Source of the DNA: Robinsoniella peoriensis
GTDB lineage: Bacteria > Bacillota > Clostridia > Lachnospirales > Lachnospiraceae
NCBI RefSeq assembly: GCF_000797495.1
Contig: NZ_JTGN01000010.1
Coordinates: 62,001-126,000, forward strand
Direction: 5' to 3'
DNA length: 64,000 nt
Under the pieces are notes generated by a model. That model saw nothing but the letters and a program-made list of their open reading frames with translations, ran no database searches and was not told the origin of the DNA. Numbering within the stretch: the first letter of the stretch is position 1; each line of letters opens with the position of its first letter. Below, piece by piece: positions 17,094-25,675 of the stretch. Both the position numbers and the translations under genes were made by a program.

Positions 17094-18320
17094 ATGAGTG
17101 AGAAAAAGAGTTTTTTTGTAACAAAGAAATTGTTTGCTGTTGTTGTGTTGTCATTTTTATTGGCAATGATGTTGGGAATTAGTGTATTTGCTGCGCCGGC
17201 GGCGCCGTCAGGGCTGAGGCAGACATCGGCATATACGAATTCTGTTAAGATTGTATGGAATGCGGTAGTAGGGAAAAATATCAGATATCATGTTCAGTAT
17301 TCAACGGATAACCTCAAGTTTAGTGATGCGTCTACATATGATGCCTCATATCCGGAAATTTATAAGAGTAATCTAAGTCCGGGAAGTACATATTATTTTA
17401 GAGTTATGGCATATGAATACAGCTATGGAAAACCTAACGACTATGGTGCATGGTCTCCATCTTTTGAGGCTGTAACGGTACCTGACAGAATTAAAACAGA
17501 AAGTTTGAATCAAAGTGCGGCAAAGACAAGCAGCATATCACTGACCTGGAGTCCTGCAACTGGAGCCACCAGGTATCAGGTTTACAAAGTGGATGGATCG
17601 GCACAGGTTTCTGCAGCCACAACAACCAGTCCTTCTGTTACTATAGGTAATTTAAAAACGGGAACAAGCAACTATTTAAGGGTATATGCAGAACGTGTAT
17701 CATCATCTGGATATGTAGCCAGAAATGATTATTCTGCTTATATCTATGCAAATACTCTGCCAGGAACAGTTACTGGGATTAAAGTTACAAATAGTTATCC
17801 CTACTCTAATAAAGTAGCATTGGCATGGAACCGGGCAGAAAATGCTAAGGGTTATCAGATTGCTGTCTACACAATGAAGAATAAAAAGACCGGAAAGACA
17901 TTAAACGTAAGCAGCAGCAGCTATAATACTATAAAAATGAACCAGAAATCGTTCTATAAAGTGAAGGTCAGAGCTTATACCCAGTTAAATAACGGGAAAA
18001 AAGTTTATGGTAATTGGGGAAGCACGTATGTAGCAAACCAGCAGGAAGTAAAAGTTCGTAATGTATCAGGCGGCTTAACTGCATCATGGCCAAAAGTTAC
18101 CGGTGCTACAAATTACACTGTTTATGCTTCTGATAAACAAAAAAAAGGATATAAAAAAATTTCTACAACAAAGTCAACGAGTTATACCTTGAAGAAATTT
18201 AAAGGTAAAAATATGAAAAAAGGTAAAAAATATTATTTCTATGTTGTAGCAAATAAAAAAGTAAAGAGTAAAACGTATAAGAGTTTTCCACAGTATGGCT
18301 TTTTTCAGACTTATAGATAG
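17094..18320 (+). CDS. Secreted protein of four fibronectin type III-like domains
   Basis: 408 aa, with a signal peptide (charged start, hydrophobic core near residues 14-30, cleavage likely after VFAAP). Four FN3-like modules follow, each starting with a GLR/LNQ/GIKV/VRNVSG strand and keeping the core W of the B strand (VKIVWNAV, ISLTWSPA, VALAWNRA, LTASWPKV). No catalytic domain, LPXTG signal or choline-binding repeat is visible. The C-terminus is very lysine-rich, which could bind the anionic cell wall. Function unknown; likely surface adhesion or scaffolding. GGAGG precedes the ATG and the gene is bracketed by terminators, so it is probably monocistronic. Confidence 0.85.
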   Translation: MSEKKSFFVTKKLFAVVVLSFLLAMMLGISVFAAPAAPSGLRQTSAYTNSVKIVWNAVVGKNIRYHVQYSTDNLKFSDASTYDASYPEIYKSNLSPGSTYYFRVMAYEYSYGKPNDYGAWSPSFEAVTVPDRIKTESLNQSAAKTSSISLTWSPATGATRYQVYKVDGSAQVSAATTTSPSVTIGNLKTGTSNYLRVYAERVSSSGYVARNDYSAYIYANTLPGTVTGIKVTNSYPYSNKVALAWNRAENAKGYQIAVYTMKNKKTGKTLNVSSSSYNTIKMNQKSFYKVKVRAYTQLNNGKKVYGNWGSTYVANQQEVKVRNVSGGLTASWPKVTGATNYTVYASDKQKKGYKKISTTKSTSYTLKKFKGKNMKKGKKYYFYVVANKKVKSKTYKSFPQYGFFQTYR

Positions 18321-18328
18321 AATCCAGC

Positions 18329-18362
18329 AGCAGGTGTCAGGAGTGATCTCAGGACACCTGCT
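18329..18362 (+). terminator. Hairpin after the FN3 protein gene
   Basis: AGCAGGTGTC (18329-18338) pairs perfectly with GACACCTGCT (18353-18362), with a 14-nt loop, followed by TTAATAAT. It is a likely but U-poor terminator. Confidence 0.65.
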
Positions 18363-18517
18363 TTAATAATAAAAAAACTAAAATATCACTTGCATCCCAC
18401 CAAAAAATATGATACCATAAGTGATATAAAAATTCTAAATGTTTTATTCTCGATGCGTTCGCATCAATTTTTCCATTTGATTTTTATACGATACTAATTT
18501 AAGAAAGGGTGGTTCGA

Positions 18518-19432
18518 TTGAATTACGAAGAATTTATTTGCTTTGTGCAGAAAAATGTACAGACACAATTGGGAAAGGAGGTGCGCGTTGAACTGCATCA
18601 GATTACAAAGAATAATGATGTTCAGCTGGATGGTCTGTCAATTGTGGAAACTACAAAGAGTATTTCCCCTACGATATATTTAAATGATTATTTTCAGGAA
18701 TATCAGTGTGGGACTGCCATGGCTCAGATTATTGACAGTATACTAAATATCTATCAAAACAACAAGATCAAGGTGCCCGTAGATACGGATTTCTACACGG
18801 ATTACATGCGTGTGAAAAATAATATTGCATGCAAAGTCATTAACTATAAGAAAAATACGGAATTGTTAAAAACGGTTCCCCATGTGCAATATCTGGATTT
18901 GGCAATTGTATTTTATTATTTCCTGAAAAGTGATACTTTGGGAACGGGAACGATCTTAATCCATGACAGTCATTTGAAAATGTGGAAGATCACAAAAGAA
19001 ATCTTATATGAAACAGCCAGAAAAAATACGCCTGCGATGCTTCCGTTTGAATTTAAAAGCATGGAGGAAGTGATGGATGAGATCGAAGAAGGTGAACTGG
19101 AAGAAGAATTTTCAGATGTTATGGAGGATCAGGAATGTGATGATGACAGAATACCAATGTATGTTCTTTCCAATAAAGAAAAGACAATGGGAGCAGCATG
19201 TATCTTGTATGACTCGATCCTGACCTTGATCGGGGAGCGCCTGCAGGATGATTTCTATATTCTTCCAAGCAGCATACATGAATGTATTGTAGTTCCTAAG
19301 AATATACGGACTACCAAGAAAGAACTGCAGGAAATGGTAAGGGAGATAAATGAAACCCAGGTAATACCGGAAGAGGTTCTTTCCAATGAAGTCTATACGT
19401 ATACCAGGGAGATACACCGCTTAGCGCTGTAA
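18518..19432 (+). CDS. DUF5688 family protein
   Basis: About 304 aa, soluble, no signal peptide or membrane segment. It begins NYEEFICFVQKN and contains SPTIYLNDYFQEY and VPHVQYLDLAIVFYYFL, features I associate with DUF5688 proteins common in Lachnospiraceae and absent from most other groups. An acidic stretch (about residues 185-210) splits the protein in two. The frame also offers a GTG at 18509, but AAAGGGTGG is placed 5 nt before the TTG at 18518, the likely start. Function unknown. It is bracketed by hairpins, so probably transcribed alone. Confidence 0.75.
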   Translation: MNYEEFICFVQKNVQTQLGKEVRVELHQITKNNDVQLDGLSIVETTKSISPTIYLNDYFQEYQCGTAMAQIIDSILNIYQNNKIKVPVDTDFYTDYMRVKNNIACKVINYKKNTELLKTVPHVQYLDLAIVFYYFLKSDTLGTGTILIHDSHLKMWKITKEILYETARKNTPAMLPFEFKSMEEVMDEIEEGELEEEFSDVMEDQECDDDRIPMYVLSNKEKTMGAACILYDSILTLIGERLQDDFYILPSSIHECIVVPKNIRTTKKELQEMVREINETQVIPEEVLSNEVYTYTREIHRLAL

Positions 19433-19447
19433 GTTCCGAATGCTGAT

Positions 19448-19483
19448 AAGAGCCGGTAAAACATGCATTTTTTATCGGTTCTT
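19448..19483 (+). terminator. Terminator after the DUF5688 gene
   Basis: AAGAGCCGGTAAAA (19448-19461) pairs with TTTTATCGGTTCTT (19470-19483), with one G-U pair. A/T-rich ends give it some bidirectional character. Confidence 0.75.
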
Positions 19484-19628
19484 ATATATACAAAAGAAGA
19501 CATAAAAAGACAAAATGTGTGCTGGAAAACATATTCAATAACAAATCCTTTACTTTTTCCATCTTTTATGATAATATGTAATAAGTGCTTTCGTAAGTGC
19601 TAAAAATATTGGTAAGCAACCAGTATAT

Positions 19629-19713
19629 TTTACACCTTATGTCAGCAAAAGTAAACCTTATTTACACCTTATAAACGATACTTTGTATGATTTACACTTT
19701 GTTTACACCTTAT
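19629..19713 (+). repeat. Phased array of TTTACACCTTAT repeats
   Basis: Three exact copies of TTTACACCTTAT (19629-19640, 19661-19672, 19702-19713) and one variant TTTACACTTTGT (19691-19702) lie in direct orientation. Start-to-start distances are 32, 30 and 11 bp, close to 3, 3 and 1 helical turns. An inverted GTGTAAA core is at 19763-19769. The last copy ends 4 nt before the -35 of a promoter-like sequence. The gene-free stretch 19433-19886 therefore holds a terminator, this array, a promoter and a roughly 130-nt leader before tRNA-Arg. The array looks like binding sites for one protein; which protein is unknown. Confidence 0.7.
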
Positions 19714-19717
19714 ATAT

Positions 19718-19746
19718 TTGTTTTGCACAGAAGTAATGCTTATAAT
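19718..19746 (+). promoter_or_regulatory. Promoter feeding the tRNA-Arg leader
   Basis: TTGTTT (19718-19723), a 17-nt spacer, and TATAAT (19741-19746). It lies immediately downstream of the repeat array and about 140 nt upstream of tRNA-Arg, with no terminator between. The intervening leader has no convincing coding sequence. Confidence 0.6.
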
Positions 19747-19886
19747 TTAGTAGACATGCATTGTGTAAAAATCAAAAGAATTTGTGGGTTTTAGGGTGAA
19801 AGGGATCTACGAACCTTGAAAATCCAATGTTTATAGGGAAAAGCATGTGTTATTTAAAAGCTGTTTGAAGGTTTGCAGATGAATCA

Positions 19887-19959
19887 GCACTCGTAGCTCA
19901 GGGGATAGAGCAGTGGTTTCCGGTACCACGTGTCGGGGGTTCGAATCCCTCCGGGTGCG
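19887..19959 (+). tRNA. tRNA-Arg (anticodon CCG)
   Basis: 73 nt, full cloverleaf. The acceptor GCACTCG pairs with CGGGTGC with one wobble, discriminator G. D arm is GCTC/GAGC. Anticodon stem GTGGT/ACCAC encloses the loop TTCCGGT, anticodon CCG, which reads CGG. The T arm carries TTCGAAT. CCA is not encoded. A run of eight T (19960-19967) follows directly and probably ends the transcript. Confidence 0.95.
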
Positions 19960-20024
19960 TTTTTTTTGCTCTTGTGGCAGCCGAATAATTGTAACACGGA
20001 TGTAGAAAAATGGAGGTAAGTATA

Positions 20025-20966
20025 GTGGGTAATTTTAGAGAATGGCTATCTGATAATCTAAGATATATCTTACTCGGCTTAGCAATTATTTTAATTCTGG
20101 TGATTGCAGTATTTGCGGTGAAACTTGTCAGTGGACTTGGAAATAGCGATGGGGCAAATGCTGTTAAGACAACGGAAAGTGAAACCAAAAAAGAAGTTAT
20201 AGTAGAATCGAATGCTGAGACAGAGAATAAAAGTAACGATTTAGTACAGAATGACCCAAAAGTACTTGAGACAGTACAAGCTTATTATGCGGCTATGGGA
20301 AATAAAGATATGGCAACATTAAAGAAATTGGTTCCTGGCTTAACTTCTGAGGAAGAGCAGTCCATTCAGAACGACAGTCTGATTGAAAGTTACAATAACG
20401 TATCTTGTTATTCTAAAAAAGGGCCGGTAGATGGTTCCTATGTTGCTTATGTAATTTATGATTGTAAAGTTACTAATATCGAAACTATGGTACCAAGTCT
20501 GGTGCGCCTGTATTTAGAGACGAATACAGATGGAAGCCTCTATGTATCTGATTACAAAAAAGATGAGGCAACGAAGAAGTATGTAGAAGATATGGGAAAT
20601 GATGCTGATATTAAGAAATTAATTGATGATGTAAATCAGAAGTACCAGCAGGCAATGGATTCCAATGAAGATTTGAAAAATTTGGTGGATGAAATCGGTT
20701 CTCCAATGACAGAATCCAACATTCCAAGCGGTAATGAAGCCGGTGTGGAAGTGAATAAAATAGTAGCAGCAAATACAGAATGTAACGTTAGGGCAGATTC
20801 TACGGAAGATGCAGACATACTGGGAGTTCTAAGCGAAGGAGAAACAGTCACCAGAGTTAAAAAACTGGATAATGGATGGTCAGAAGTTCGCTACGCTGGC
20901 GGTACCGGGTATGTAATGAGTGATTTCCTCACGGAACAGACAGGTAGTACAGAAGCAGCACAATAA
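20025..20966 (+). CDS. Membrane-anchored SH3-domain protein
   Basis: About 313 aa. A short cytoplasmic start (GNFREWLSDNLRY) is followed by one transmembrane helix (about residues 14-37), an Asn/Glu/Ser-rich linker, an NTF2-like/DUF4878-type region (VLETVQAYYAAMGNKDMATLKKL, near residue 83), and a C-terminal bacterial SH3 domain (ECNVRADSTEDADILGVL to GTGYVMSDFL, about 248-305). Such SH3b domains bind cell-wall peptides, so the protein likely spans membrane and wall. The ATG at 20010 lies on the ribosome site; GGAGG is 8 nt before the GTG at 20025, preferred here. It may be reached by read-through from the tRNA promoter. Confidence 0.85.
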   Translation: MGNFREWLSDNLRYILLGLAIILILVIAVFAVKLVSGLGNSDGANAVKTTESETKKEVIVESNAETENKSNDLVQNDPKVLETVQAYYAAMGNKDMATLKKLVPGLTSEEEQSIQNDSLIESYNNVSCYSKKGPVDGSYVAYVIYDCKVTNIETMVPSLVRLYLETNTDGSLYVSDYKKDEATKKYVEDMGNDADIKKLIDDVNQKYQQAMDSNEDLKNLVDEIGSPMTESNIPSGNEAGVEVNKIVAANTECNVRADSTEDADILGVLSEGETVTRVKKLDNGWSEVRYAGGTGYVMSDFLTEQTGSTEAAQ

Positions 20967-20980
20967 AAATGATTTATTTA

Positions 20981-21008
20981 AGGAACGGCAGTTGCCGTTC
21001 CTTTTTTT
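20981..21008 (+). terminator. Rho-independent terminator after the SH3 protein gene
   Basis: AGGAACGGCA (20981-20990) pairs with TGCCGTTCCT, followed by seven more T. It separates the gene from the convergent araC-type gene ending at 21015. Confidence 0.92.
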
Positions 21009-21014
21009 GTGTTT

Positions 21015-21932
21015 TCATTCAATAAAATTATGTTTTAACATTTTTTTATACTTATAAGGAGTAATCCCAATAATACTATTAAACAATTTTGAAAAATGCT
21101 GGGAATCTTTCAGTCCGATTTGGCTGGCAATCATGGTAAGGGACATATCCGTAGTTGTCATCAAATCAATTGCCTGATTAATCCGGTAGATATTAATATA
21201 ATTGGATATGGTCAGATTCATCTGTCTGAAAAAGATTTCACTGAGATAACGGGTTGATATACCCAATTTATCCGAGATGTCCCTGATTAATATTTTGGTA
21301 TCATAATGTTTGTGTATATAGGAGAGCGTAAAGGAAACATAGCGGTTTTGCCTTGGGGCATAGTGTTTGGAAAAAGAGAAATCCTTCTCCAGTGTTTCTA
21401 AAACGGAGAGCAGTAATTCAGTTATGTATAAATTCGAATAAGAACGGGAGAAAAAATGGTCTTCCCGGGTGCTGACAATTATTTTTTCTATCAGATAAGC
21501 CATTCTTTCTGTAATCTTAGCTTTGTAGAAAACGTTACAGCAATAGAAAAGTGAAGATATCATATCAATCGCATCTTCCGGATTGCTGCCTCCTGCAGTA
21601 TTCAGATACAATTCCGAGAAATAGGAAGGATCAAAATGGATGTGGTTAAAGGTACAGGGGGCTTTGCAGGTAAGATAAAAGGAATGGACAATATTTGGCA
21701 TTATGATAACGATATCATCTTTTTCACAGTTTATGACCTGGTTCTTGATTTCCATGCTGCAGGTTCCAGAGGTCAGCTGATATACTTCTATGCTTTTGTG
21801 GATGTGCTTTGCAAAAGTATAATAATTTTCTCTGAGCTGTTTTACAGCGCTGATAATAGCCTGGTCGGATAAAACAAATCGTGTTTCTGATCCAGTGGCG
21901 GATTTTGTGTTCGAGTAAGTATTGTTGTACAT
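21015..21932 (-). CDS. AraC family transcriptional regulator of the beta-helix enzyme locus
   Basis: About 305 aa. The N-terminal cupin region has FAKHIHKSIEVYQLTSG and IVIIMPNIVHSFYL (ligand pocket). The C-terminal HTH pair includes ISDKLGISTRYLSEIFFRQM and MIASQIGLKDSQHFSKLF. The frame opens at 22037, but the first 35 residues are an unrelated hydrophobic stretch; AAGGAG lies 7 nt before the ATG at 21932, the likely start. It is divergent from the foldase and beta-helix genes, so it probably senses a sugar released by those enzymes and regulates them. That link is by position only. Confidence 0.92.
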   Translation of the reverse strand: MYNNTYSNTKSATGSETRFVLSDQAIISAVKQLRENYYTFAKHIHKSIEVYQLTSGTCSMEIKNQVINCEKDDIVIIMPNIVHSFYLTCKAPCTFNHIHFDPSYFSELYLNTAGGSNPEDAIDMISSLFYCCNVFYKAKITERMAYLIEKIIVSTREDHFFSRSYSNLYITELLLSVLETLEKDFSFSKHYAPRQNRYVSFTLSYIHKHYDTKILIRDISDKLGISTRYLSEIFFRQMNLTISNYINIYRINQAIDLMTTTDMSLTMIASQIGLKDSQHFSKLFNSIIGITPYKYKKMLKHNFIE

Positions 21933-21951
21933 AAAAATCTCCTTGTTCCGG

Positions 21952-22018
21952 ATTATACAAAAAATGCCTGAAAATAAACAGGTTTTAACAAGCAACGGTA
22001 TTATACAAATGATATAAT
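21952..22018. promoter_or_regulatory. Divergent regulatory region with repeated ATTATACAAA
   Basis: ATTATACAAA occurs at 21952-21961 and 22000-22009, 48 bp apart, between the AraC gene and the foldase gene. A TATAAT at 22013-22018 could be the -10 of the rightward genes, but no good -35 lies 17 nt upstream, which fits activator-dependent expression. These are candidate regulator sites. Confidence 0.35.
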
Positions 22019-22070
22019 ATTTACAAAGATGTGTCAATGAAATTGTGGAATATAACTAGGAGGATATAGC

Positions 22071-23126
22071 GTGAAGAAGAAATTGTGGATAGGGATACCA
22101 ATTATATTGCTGATTGTAGGATTTGCAATTGTTATAATTTATAATCGGACAGGATTTCAGCTAAAAATCAATGGGGAAAAAATTGACAAAGAAGAATATC
22201 AGGATACGGTCAATGAACAAATCAATCAGGTGAGTCAGTATTTTTATGAAAAAGCGGGAGTAACACTGAAAGGGGATGCCTGGGAAAAGGAAATTAATGG
22301 TGAAATACCCTATCGTGTACTTGCTGACCAGGTGATTGAACAGCTAAAGTATACAGCGGCGGTTTTTGATCTGGCAAAAGAAAAAGGATACATTGAGGAA
22401 ACCGGATATCAGGCGTTGAAAAAGAGAATGGAAGATGAAAATGAAGCCAGAGCCAATAAAATAAAAAAGGGCGAACCGGTCTATGGACTTTCCAACTTCT
22501 CATTGAAATTGTACAAAGAATATTCCATAGACTCCATCCAGAAGCAATACTGCTCAGATCTGAATAATGAAGGAATGGATATTACGGATGAAGACAGAAA
22601 AGCCTATTATGATCAGCAGAAGGATAAGATATTCCGTCAGAACGATGACATTACACTGGATTATATTAAAATTGAATATCAGGCATCGGAAATGGAAGAG
22701 GAACAGTACCAGGACTTAAAAGAGAAGCTGAATGAACTACAGGGCAAAATAAGCGCGGATAAATCACTGTCAGACCTGGTACAAGCGGATGATCTGCTTA
22801 AGCCTTATTTTACCCATCAGGAATTATTATCCGGTGATATTGGTGCTTATGGAAGGATTATTGGGGATGTTTTAGATTATGCGGCAGATTTGAAAAAAGG
22901 AGAAGTAACCCGGGTAATTGATGAAAATGGAGCGTTGTATCTGATCCAGTGTGCAGACAGGAATGTGAATGATTTTTACCCGATAGACACCGTAAAAGAT
23001 AATATCAATAAGAGCCTCAGAGAAGCCAATTATGAAAAAATAGTAAATAAGAAGGCTGCGGGATATGAAATCCAGGGCAATATGGGAAGCATATACGACT
23101 ATACAAAGCAGCAAGTAACGAACTAA
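22071..23126 (+). CDS. Membrane-anchored PpiC/SurA-like peptidyl-prolyl isomerase or foldase
   Basis: 351 aa. One N-terminal transmembrane segment (about residues 4-24) leaves the rest outside the membrane. A SurA/PrsA-type helical chaperone region follows (INGEKIDKEEYQDTVNEQ, near residue 36), and near residue 265 a parvulin-like domain core (GAYGRI, LKKGEVTRVIDENGALYLIQCADR). The parvulin part is degenerate, so chaperone activity may outweigh isomerase activity. AGGAGG precedes a GTG start. It heads the run that encodes the two secreted beta-helix proteins, which suggests a dedicated folding helper, similar in idea to LnbY for lacto-N-biosidase LnbX. That assignment is inference. Confidence 0.8.
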   Translation: MKKKLWIGIPIILLIVGFAIVIIYNRTGFQLKINGEKIDKEEYQDTVNEQINQVSQYFYEKAGVTLKGDAWEKEINGEIPYRVLADQVIEQLKYTAAVFDLAKEKGYIEETGYQALKKRMEDENEARANKIKKGEPVYGLSNFSLKLYKEYSIDSIQKQYCSDLNNEGMDITDEDRKAYYDQQKDKIFRQNDDITLDYIKIEYQASEMEEEQYQDLKEKLNELQGKISADKSLSDLVQADDLLKPYFTHQELLSGDIGAYGRIIGDVLDYAADLKKGEVTRVIDENGALYLIQCADRNVNDFYPIDTVKDNINKSLREANYEKIVNKKAAGYEIQGNMGSIYDYTKQQVTN

Positions 23127-23141
23127 GGATCGGTAAACATT

Positions 23142-23177
23142 TTTTCCGTATGAAGTAGAAGTTATGATTACGGAAAA
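23142..23177 (+). terminator. Weak hairpin between foldase and first beta-helix gene
   Basis: TTTTCCGTA (23142-23150) pairs with TACGGAAAA (23169-23177) across an 18-nt loop, without a T-run. It may tune read-through into the beta-helix gene. Confidence 0.3.
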
Positions 23178-23221
23178 GATAGTTATCAATAAAAATTTTA
23201 TGGAAAGAAAGGAGTAAGAGG

Positions 23222-25660
23222 ATGAAAAAGAAGTTTTTATCATTCATGCTGGCAGTTGCGCTAGTCTGCAGCACCCAGGCATTTAGTACAATACCTTATG
23301 TAAATGCTGCAGAAACAGCCGGCGTGGGCACGGCCTACTATATCAGCAGTAGGAATGGAGACAATGGCAACAGCGGTACTTCAGAAGGGGAAGCATGGGA
23401 GACTTTAGACAAGTTGGAAAATGTTACCCTTGGGCCGGGAGATTCTGTTTTACTGGAATCCGGATCCATATTTAACGGTTTTATTCATTTGCAGAATGTA
23501 GGAGGTACACAGGAAAATCCGATTTCCATCAGCAGCTACGGCGAAGGAAATAAACCGGTGATCAATTGTAACGGTGAGGGAATCTGGTACCAGGATTACG
23601 GAAAAGCAATGGATAACAGCGGTCACAGAAGCAGTGGATATGTTTCTTCCGCAATTTTGCTTTACGATGTTGATTATGTAGAGATCAGCAATTTGGAAAT
23701 AACTAATAAATCAAATGATTTTGACTATTTTTCAACAAATGTAAATAAAGCATCCGGCAGAATGGACCGTACCGGTGTGGCAGGAATTGCAAAAGATGGG
23801 GGAACCATGGAGCATATTTATCTGGATGATCTTTTTATCCACGATATATCCGGGAATCTTCAGGATAAACATATGAACAATGGAGGAATCCAGATGAATG
23901 TTCTGAAACCGGCAGATGAGAATGCAACTGGTATCGCCAGATATCAGGATGTTAAAATCAGTAATTGCTATGTGAAGGATGTTTCAAGAGCAGGTATTGT
24001 TGTGGGTTATACTTATCAGCACGATAAGTTTAACGGAGCAGCTCTGGCAGATGAAATTGTTAAAAAATATGGTCATACCAATCTTGTTCTGGAAGGAAAT
24101 TATGTTCAGAATGCAGGAAATGATGCAATTGTTGCCATGTACGCATATCAGCCCGTGATACAGAATAATGTATCCGACACGGCAGGCGTTGACCTGGATG
24201 ACGGATATCCGGGATACTGGCAGTCCTTTTGCGCGGCAATCTGGCCATGGAAGTGCAAAGATGCAGTTTTCCAATACAATGAAGCATTTGACACGGTCGG
24301 TGAAGGCAATGGTGACGGACAGGCATGGGACATTGACTGGTCAGACGGAACCGTATATCAATATAACTACAGCCATAACAATGGAGGCGGTGCAATGTTA
24401 ATCTGCCTGAATGAAGCGTATAATGGAACATTCCGGTATAATTTAAGCCAGAATGATTTAAAATGCCTCATAACATTCCAGGGCAATCCACTTGCTAAAA
24501 TCTATAACAATGTATTTTATGTGGGAGGAGATCTGGAAACTGCTGTACATCATCCGGCTGCAGGTAAGAGAAGCGGTGCGGGATATCTGGCTAATAATAT
24601 CTTCTACAATGTCAGCACCAATAAAAATGTCAGTGATGATGGCTGGAACCCTGGCAATAACAAATCATTTAAAAATAACCTGTACTATGGTTACAGCGAT
24701 GAAGGAATGCCGGGACTTCCGGAAGCGGATGCAATCACTGCAGATCCGAAATTTGAAAATCCGGGAAGTGCTCCTGTCACCGTTAATGAAGGCGGGAAGA
24801 TTCATGACAGAAGTGCATTTGAAGGATATAAAATTGCTGATAATTCGCCAGCAGTAAATGCAGGCGTATACATTCCCAATAATGCAACTGAGGATTTCTT
24901 TGGAAATAAGTTAACGGGAATTGTACCGGATATTGGCATTCATGAGACAGGCGTAGAAGAATCTGTTTCCTTAAACGTATATTCAGACCGTTATCTGATA
25001 CAGGAACAGGATATCCGGAATGTGCCACAAGGAACGACAGCAGAGGATTTCTTAAAAAATATCAAAGCATCTGCAAAAGCAGAATGCAAGGTTATGAAAG
25101 GCTCTGAACAGGTTGCGCCAGATACAGCAGTAACAGAAGAAATGGTTCTAAAGGTTGTCAATAAATCGAATGAGCAGGAGTACAGTACCTACAACATCCA
25201 TGTGGTAAAGGTATATGCCGAATATGCAACAGAGGGTATGACCGCAACGGCAGGAAGCTTCCAGCCAAACAACACGACAGAAGGAAATCCGTCTTATGTA
25301 TTGGATAATAACATGAACACAATCTGGCATACTGCATGGAGCGGTTGTGACAGAAGCGAAGCATGGATTAGTATCGATATGGGAAAAGAACAGTCAGTAG
25401 GCATGCTGAAATATGTTCCCAGAAAAGCAGGAGGTGTCAATGGTTTAATCACGGAGTATGAGGTATCCGTCAGTACAAACGGCACAGACTGGACAAAAGC
25501 TGCCACTGGAAGCTGGGAAAATAACTCCGAAATTAAATATGCAGAATTTCCATCTGTAAACGCCAGATATGTAAAGCTTTGGGCAAAAGATTCCAGATCA
25601 CAGGAAGCAGGAAAAGTTTTCGCATCGGCAGCAGAAATCCGGCTCGGATATGAAGAATAG
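23222..25660 (+). CDS. Secreted right-handed beta-helix protein with C-terminal F5/8 (CBM32-like) domain, probable glycan-active enzyme
   Basis: 812 aa. Signal peptide residues 1-29 (cleavage near VNAAE). A parallel beta-helix fills about residues 36-560, opening TAYYISSRNGDNGNSGTSE. It contains the acidic cluster GDGQAWDID at residues 364-372, with Asp365 and Asp372 seven apart, then YQYNYSHNNGGG. A short all-beta module (about 575-670) and an F5/8 type C/discoidin domain (about 675-810, NTIWHTAWSG) complete it. GH136 lacto-N-biosidases are beta-helix enzymes whose two catalytic Asp are, as I recall, also seven apart (411 and 418 in LnbX); polysaccharide lyase or epimerase folds are alternatives. 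AAAGGAG precedes the ATG. The next gene encodes a paralog. Confidence 0.8.
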   Translation: MKKKFLSFMLAVALVCSTQAFSTIPYVNAAETAGVGTAYYISSRNGDNGNSGTSEGEAWETLDKLENVTLGPGDSVLLESGSIFNGFIHLQNVGGTQENPISISSYGEGNKPVINCNGEGIWYQDYGKAMDNSGHRSSGYVSSAILLYDVDYVEISNLEITNKSNDFDYFSTNVNKASGRMDRTGVAGIAKDGGTMEHIYLDDLFIHDISGNLQDKHMNNGGIQMNVLKPADENATGIARYQDVKISNCYVKDVSRAGIVVGYTYQHDKFNGAALADEIVKKYGHTNLVLEGNYVQNAGNDAIVAMYAYQPVIQNNVSDTAGVDLDDGYPGYWQSFCAAIWPWKCKDAVFQYNEAFDTVGEGNGDGQAWDIDWSDGTVYQYNYSHNNGGGAMLICLNEAYNGTFRYNLSQNDLKCLITFQGNPLAKIYNNVFYVGGDLETAVHHPAAGKRSGAGYLANNIFYNVSTNKNVSDDGWNPGNNKSFKNNLYYGYSDEGMPGLPEADAITADPKFENPGSAPVTVNEGGKIHDRSAFEGYKIADNSPAVNAGVYIPNNATEDFFGNKLTGIVPDIGIHETGVEESVSLNVYSDRYLIQEQDIRNVPQGTTAEDFLKNIKASAKAECKVMKGSEQVAPDTAVTEEMVLKVVNKSNEQEYSTYNIHVVKVYAEYATEGMTATAGSFQPNNTTEGNPSYVLDNNMNTIWHTAWSGCDRSEAWISIDMGKEQSVGMLKYVPRKAGGVNGLITEYEVSVSTNGTDWTKAATGSWENNSEIKYAEFPSVNARYVKLWAKDSRSQEAGKVFASAAEIRLGYEE

Positions 25661-25675
25661 GGGGGTGTAAATACG

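Noticed and set aside
19629..19959. Integrative-element attachment site at tRNA-Arg with arm-type repeats
   Set aside because: The repeats lie on the 5' side of the tRNA, no integrase or mobile genes are near, and no duplicated tRNA 3' end was noticed downstream. A regulatory role is simpler.
11626..20024. Upstream ATG starts for dapF-like, patatin and SH3 genes (also 6931 for the lipoprotein)
   Set aside because: In each case the ATG is part of the string ATGGAGG, which is the ribosome site of a start 12-15 nt downstream; the downstream start was used.
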